Shown: positions 4,750 through 7,869 of the stretch, piece after piece
How positions within the stretch are numbered: position 1 is the first letter of the stretch
How the letters are laid out: the number at the start of each line of letters is the position of its first letter
Origin: Desulfocapsa sulfexigens
GTDB lineage: Bacteria; Desulfobacterota; Desulfobulbia; Desulfobulbales; Desulfocapsaceae
NCBI GenBank assembly: GCA_015661935.1
Contig: DQVD01000399.1
Coordinates: 1 to 7,869, forward strand
Direction of reading: 5' to 3'
DNA length: 7,869 nt
Made by a program: the position numbers and the translations under genes
Notes under the pieces: model-generated
What the model was told of the DNA's origin: nothing
Database searches by the model: none
The model's input: only the letters and a program-made list of their open reading frames with translations

Positions 4750-5334
4750 ATGCTTCTCAGACTCCTTCTTCTCTCTTTATACCTGTGCCTGCTCCAACCT
4801 TCCATTGGCCAGGCAGCAAATAATGCCCAAAATATCATTAAAATGCTCAATCAGGATATCAAGCGAACCAAAACTCCACAGGAAAAGAGCGATCTCTTAA
4901 TATATCGAGCCAGACAGTACAGCAAAATTAAGGAATGGGAAAAAGCTCTGGAAGATTATAACGATGCTCTTGAACTCAACCATAAAGGATGGATTCATCT
5001 AGAACGTAGCCATTTCCTGATGAAAGTCGGGAAGTATGAGCTTGCCTATGAAGATGCCGAAGCAGCCAAAGAAGAAGTCCCCACCCTGACCCTGGAAGCC
5101 GATAAGATTATGGATGCTGCAGTTGCAGAGGTCAGAAAAATTTATGAGGCCGAAAACCCCACCACAATAGTTATGGATACCAGAACTGATCCATACAGAA
5201 AGACCCGGTTTGATCTTATGAGAGAACAGGGCGTATTTTTGGCCAAGGCAAGGAATAGTAGAACATCTGCTCACAAAACAGCCCAACAAAAACAAACGAA
5301 AACAGCATACAGGCCTACTGCAAAGCGGGGCTGA
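4750..5334 (+). CDS. Small exported TPR-repeat protein
   Basis: A 194-residue protein of unknown specific role. Residues 1-22 form a leucine-rich signal peptide (MLLRLLLLSLYLC...) with a probable cleavage after GQA, so it should act in the periplasm or at the envelope. Residues about 47-80 match a tetratricopeptide repeat (ARQYSKIKEWEKALEDYNDA, then LEL). Residues about 81-114 form a second, less regular repeat (LERSHFLMKVGKYELAYEDA). TPRs mediate protein contacts. The tail from about residue 165 is basic and rich in K, R, Q and T and is probably disordered. The frame is open upstream to 4660, but that extension lies in the repeat and has no signal peptide at its N-terminus. ATG 4750 with a weak GGGA site 20 nt below a TATAAT is therefore preferred. 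It converges on the kinase gene, with 11 bp between the stops and no visible terminator. No partner can be named. Confidence 0.75.
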   Translation: MLLRLLLLSLYLCLLQPSIGQAANNAQNIIKMLNQDIKRTKTPQEKSDLLIYRARQYSKIKEWEKALEDYNDALELNHKGWIHLERSHFLMKVGKYELAYEDAEAAKEEVPTLTLEADKIMDAAVAEVRKIYEAENPTTIVMDTRTDPYRKTRFDLMREQGVFLAKARNSRTSAHKTAQQKQTKTAYRPTAKRG

Positions 5335-5345
5335 CGTATTCGTCG

Positions 5346-7869
5346 CTAATCCATAGGTTCTATGGATATATCACGGGTAATAACATCTTCAGCCAAGCTC
5401 TCGATCTCAAGGGCCTCAAATTGTTCACCAATCTTTTTTGCTGTTATAGGCTTTTCGATAAAACCATCCATACCTGCCACCAGGCAAAGCTCTTTAGTAT
5501 CCTTCACATCCAACCCTGTGGCAGCAATAATTAATGAACGGGTTCCATGTTCCGCCTCCTTTGTCCGAATAATCCTGACTAGCTCCAGACCATCAAATTC
5601 CGGCATCTCAATATCCATCAGGATAAAATCAAAGCGGGATTTATCACACTCATAGAGGGCCTGTTTCCCATTTTCAGCAAGTGTGACCTGCCATCCCAGA
5701 TCTATAAAGATTCTACTTGTAATTATTCTGCTGACAGGATCAGCATCGACAATAAGCACAGTGTCCAGTAACTGTTGCTCAATGGCTGTGAAGATATCCT
5801 CGGCATGAAGAGGTTTTGTAATATAACCATCCATACCAGCCGCAATACATTTTTCACGATCCCCCTGCATGGCATTGGCTGTCATGGCAATAATCGGAAT
5901 ATGCCCGCCATGTTGTTTTTCATGTCTGCGTATGGCTGCGGTACTCTGATAACCGTCCAGCTCCAGCATCTGGATATCCATTAAAATACAATCAAAATCT
6001 TTAGATAAATACAGATCAACGGCTTCACGTCCATTATTTGCAACTGTAACAGTCATACCTTCCCGCTCCAGAAGGGCAGTCGCAAGGAACATATTAATAG
6101 CCTCATCTTCGACGAGGAGAATATTGCGATTTGCCAAAATTTCCTTACGAGCTAGATCACTGTTCACCACAGTTCCCTGGTCGGATAATCGTTCCTCTTC
6201 CCTGTTCTTTTGTACTCTAAATCGGGCAGTAAACCAGAATGTTGAGCCCTCTTCGACCTCGCTTTCCAGCCAAATCTTCCCTCCAAGCAAATGCACCAGC
6301 TGCGAAGAAATGGTTAACCCCAGACCGGTTCCACCGTACTTTCGGGTAGTAGAGCTGTCTGCCTGGGAAAAAGAGTCAAATACCACCGCTTGTTTTTCTT
6401 TAGGAATCCCTATGCCTGTGTCCTGAACACCAAATTGCAGGACAATAGTGCCCGGTTCGGATTCATTGCATTGTACCAGGATCTTTACAGAACCATCTTC
6501 TGTGAATTTCAGGGCATTATTGACCAGATTGATAAATACCTGCATCAACCTATCCGGATCACCTATAAGAATATCCGGTATGGAGTCCCTAAGTTGTACA
6601 GAGAGTTTTACCTTCCTTGCTTCAGCCTTTAATGCCATCAGCGTGCATACTTCTTCGAGCTTGTCATCCAGCACAAAGGGCACCTCTTCAAGCTCCATTT
6701 TGCCGGCTTCAATCTTTGAGAAATCAAGGATATCATTAATAAGAGCAAGTAAGCGCTGGGCAGAGGAATCGATCATCTCAAGCTGTGTTCGCTGTTCTCC
6801 TGTTAACTCACTGTTCAGCAGCATGCTGGTCATCCCCATGATGCCATTCATCGGAGTGCGAATTTCATGGCTCATATTGGCAAGAAAATCACTTTTGGCT
6901 ATATTTGCCGCCTCGGCCGCCTCCTTGGCAATCAGCAACTGTTTCTGAATAGATTTTCGTGCCAGGATTTCTTCTTCCATCTCCTTTTTCAGCAATCTTT
7001 CATTTTCATTTGCTTTTATTTTACTGATAAAGAGATAGGTGAGCAAAAGCCCCGGCAAGAGAATTAACAGGATTACAGGATATTTTTCTTGCTGTTTTTC
7101 AAGGCTAACAAGCTGCCAACCATCAAGTGCCACTGACGTTTTATGAATATTATAGGAAATACCATCTAAGCTGGTGGTTTTTGCAGAAAAGGAAACCGGA
7201 AGATCTGTCAGGGGATTTTTTGCAAACTGTCGGCTTTTTAGTAATGCATCTTTTTGTGTTGGTGAAAGTGGCATTCCTGCATGATAAAGCCACTCCTTGT
7301 CACTTTCTGAAACCACAAAAACAATACCGGTGTCGGACAGAAGCGCAATATGCTGAAAAGGAGACTCGTTCAATTCAACCTGAATACGTTGAATACCTGC
7401 TTTTATGACCACTACTCCCAGTGGCTGTCCCTTACCAGTGCTATCAAAGATTGGAGCACTGAAGTAAAGCCCTCTCTGATTAGTGGTAACACCAAGGGCG
7501 GCATAACGGGATTCTTTTCCCTTAAAGGCATTTGCAAAATAGGGCCTGAATTTATAATTCTTCCCGGTAAGCCGATTTCCGGAAGAGGTTGTAGAGGAGG
7601 CGGTCACCGTACCTTCATTATCCATAACATAGACAATGGATGCAGAAAGAATGGTTTTGGTTATTTTAAGAAGCTCAGAAATCTGCTGGTTATCCGGTTG
7701 GCTTATATGAGTCGCATTCTCAATAATACCTGGCTGAATACTCAGTTGACGACAGGGCTCAGTGTAGTGCTTGCTGAGCATTCGATCTATCGCACTGGCT
7801 AGCTGCTCCGTCTGCTGCCTCTGAATACTTTTCAAGTAAAGGCTCTGCCATTTGAGAGTGAGGGTCGTA
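5346..7869 (-). CDS. Hybrid sensor histidine kinase with DctB-like periplasmic sensor and two receiver domains (5' end missing)
   Basis: The frame runs open through the right edge: the 11 codons before the TTG at 7835 contain no stop, so 840 codons of a longer gene are present. The first transmembrane helix presumably lies outside. Numbered from that TTG, residues about 10-245 are a periplasmic double-Cache sensor. YVMD (69-72), FRPYF (96-100) and [10 protein letters not shown] (113-122) followed by LYFSAP resemble the C4-dicarboxylate sensor DctB. A membrane helix spans about 252-270, then a coiled coil reaches about 315. The dimerisation domain has the H-box SHEIRTPMN with phospho-acceptor H323. 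The ATPase domain shows the N-box (about 429-445), DTGIGIP (472-478), an F-box-like VFDSFSQAD and GGTGLGL (501-507). Receiver 1 (about 570-688) has E576/D577, D620, T652 and K674. Receiver 2 (about 692-806) has D741, T773 and K795, but DA instead of an acidic pair at 697-698. No HPt or output domain follows, so an unlinked partner is expected. The ligand is unknown; an organic acid is a guess. Confidence 0.9.
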   Translation of the reverse strand, partial: TTLTLKWQSLYLKSIQRQQTEQLASAIDRMLSKHYTEPCRQLSIQPGIIENATHISQPDNQQISELLKITKTILSASIVYVMDNEGTVTASSTTSSGNRLTGKNYKFRPYFANAFKGKESRYAALGVTTNQRGLYFSAPIFDSTGKGQPLGVVVIKAGIQRIQVELNESPFQHIALLSDTGIVFVVSESDKEWLYHAGMPLSPTQKDALLKSRQFAKNPLTDLPVSFSAKTTSLDGISYNIHKTSVALDGWQLVSLEKQQEKYPVILLILLPGLLLTYLFISKIKANENERLLKKEMEEEILARKSIQKQLLIAKEAAEAANIAKSDFLANMSHEIRTPMNGIMGMTSMLLNSELTGEQRTQLEMIDSSAQRLLALINDILDFSKIEAGKMELEEVPFVLDDKLEEVCTLMALKAEARKVKLSVQLRDSIPDILIGDPDRLMQVFINLVNNALKFTEDGSVKILVQCNESEPGTIVLQFGVQDTGIGIPKEKQAVVFDSFSQADSSTTRKYGGTGLGLTISSQLVHLLGGKIWLESEVEEGSTFWFTARFRVQKNREEERLSDQGTVVNSDLARKEILANRNILLVEDEAINMFLATALLEREGMTVTVANNGREAVDLYLSKDFDCILMDIQMLELDGYQSTAAIRRHEKQHGGHIPIIAMTANAMQGDREKCIAAGMDGYITKPLHAEDIFTAIEQQLLDTVLIVDADPVSRIITSRIFIDLGWQVTLAENGKQALYECDKSRFDFILMDIEMPEFDGLELVRIIRTKEAEHGTRSLIIAATGLDVKDTKELCLVAGMDGFIEKPITAKKIGEQFEALEIESLAEDVITRDISIEPMD

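Noticed and set aside
1..7869. CRISPR array, tRNA, rRNA, toxin-antitoxin or phage-defence genes
   Set aside because: I looked for regularly spaced direct repeats, cloverleaf-like segments and small gene pairs and saw none. The repeats present are inverted and dispersed, not arrayed.

Overview
The window looks like a chromosomal segment of a Gram-negative bacterium of moderate GC content. The mix of a TPP-controlled thiamine-precursor transporter, a large hybrid histidine kinase and long AT-richer spacers would fit a Desulfobacterota (Desulfobulbales-like) genome. That placement is an impression from protein style, not a search result, and is low confidence.

Layout from left to right. (1) Positions 1-3291 hold a minus-strand thiamine-salvage operon, read right to left: candidate promoter (about 3286-3314), TPP riboswitch (3164-3241) with a possible terminator (3116-3139), an ABC ATPase (ThiZ-like), its permease (ThiX-like), a periplasmic NMT1/THI5-type binding protein (ThiY-like), and thiD, which runs off the left edge. 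Permease and binding protein are separated by about 200 bp that looks like a small non-coding MITE-like element with near-perfect 12-bp inverted ends. (2) Positions 3311-3781 hold a minus-strand gene for a small COG4337-type protein, most likely an iota-class carbonic anhydrase. (3) Positions 3782-4749 have no recognisable gene but are crowded with inverted repeats and decayed copies of the element seen in the thi operon. (4) Positions 4750-5334 hold a plus-strand gene for a small exported TPR protein; its probable promoter lies partly in a second copy of the hairpin repeat. (5) Positions 5346-7869 hold a minus-strand hybrid histidine kinase with a DctB-like periplasmic sensor and two receiver domains. 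Its 5' end is cut by the right edge.

How the genes work together. The binding protein should deliver a pyrimidine precursor of thiamine to the ThiX/ThiZ pump, and ThiD phosphorylates hydroxymethylpyrimidine in the cytoplasm. The TPP riboswitch shuts the operon down when thiamine pyrophosphate is plentiful. The carbonic-anhydrase-like, TPR and kinase genes have no visible functional link to thiamine.

The most unusual material is non-coding: a hairpin-forming dispersed repeat with two copies here, one inside an operon and one upstream of a gene. No new protein-coding defence or mobile system is visible.
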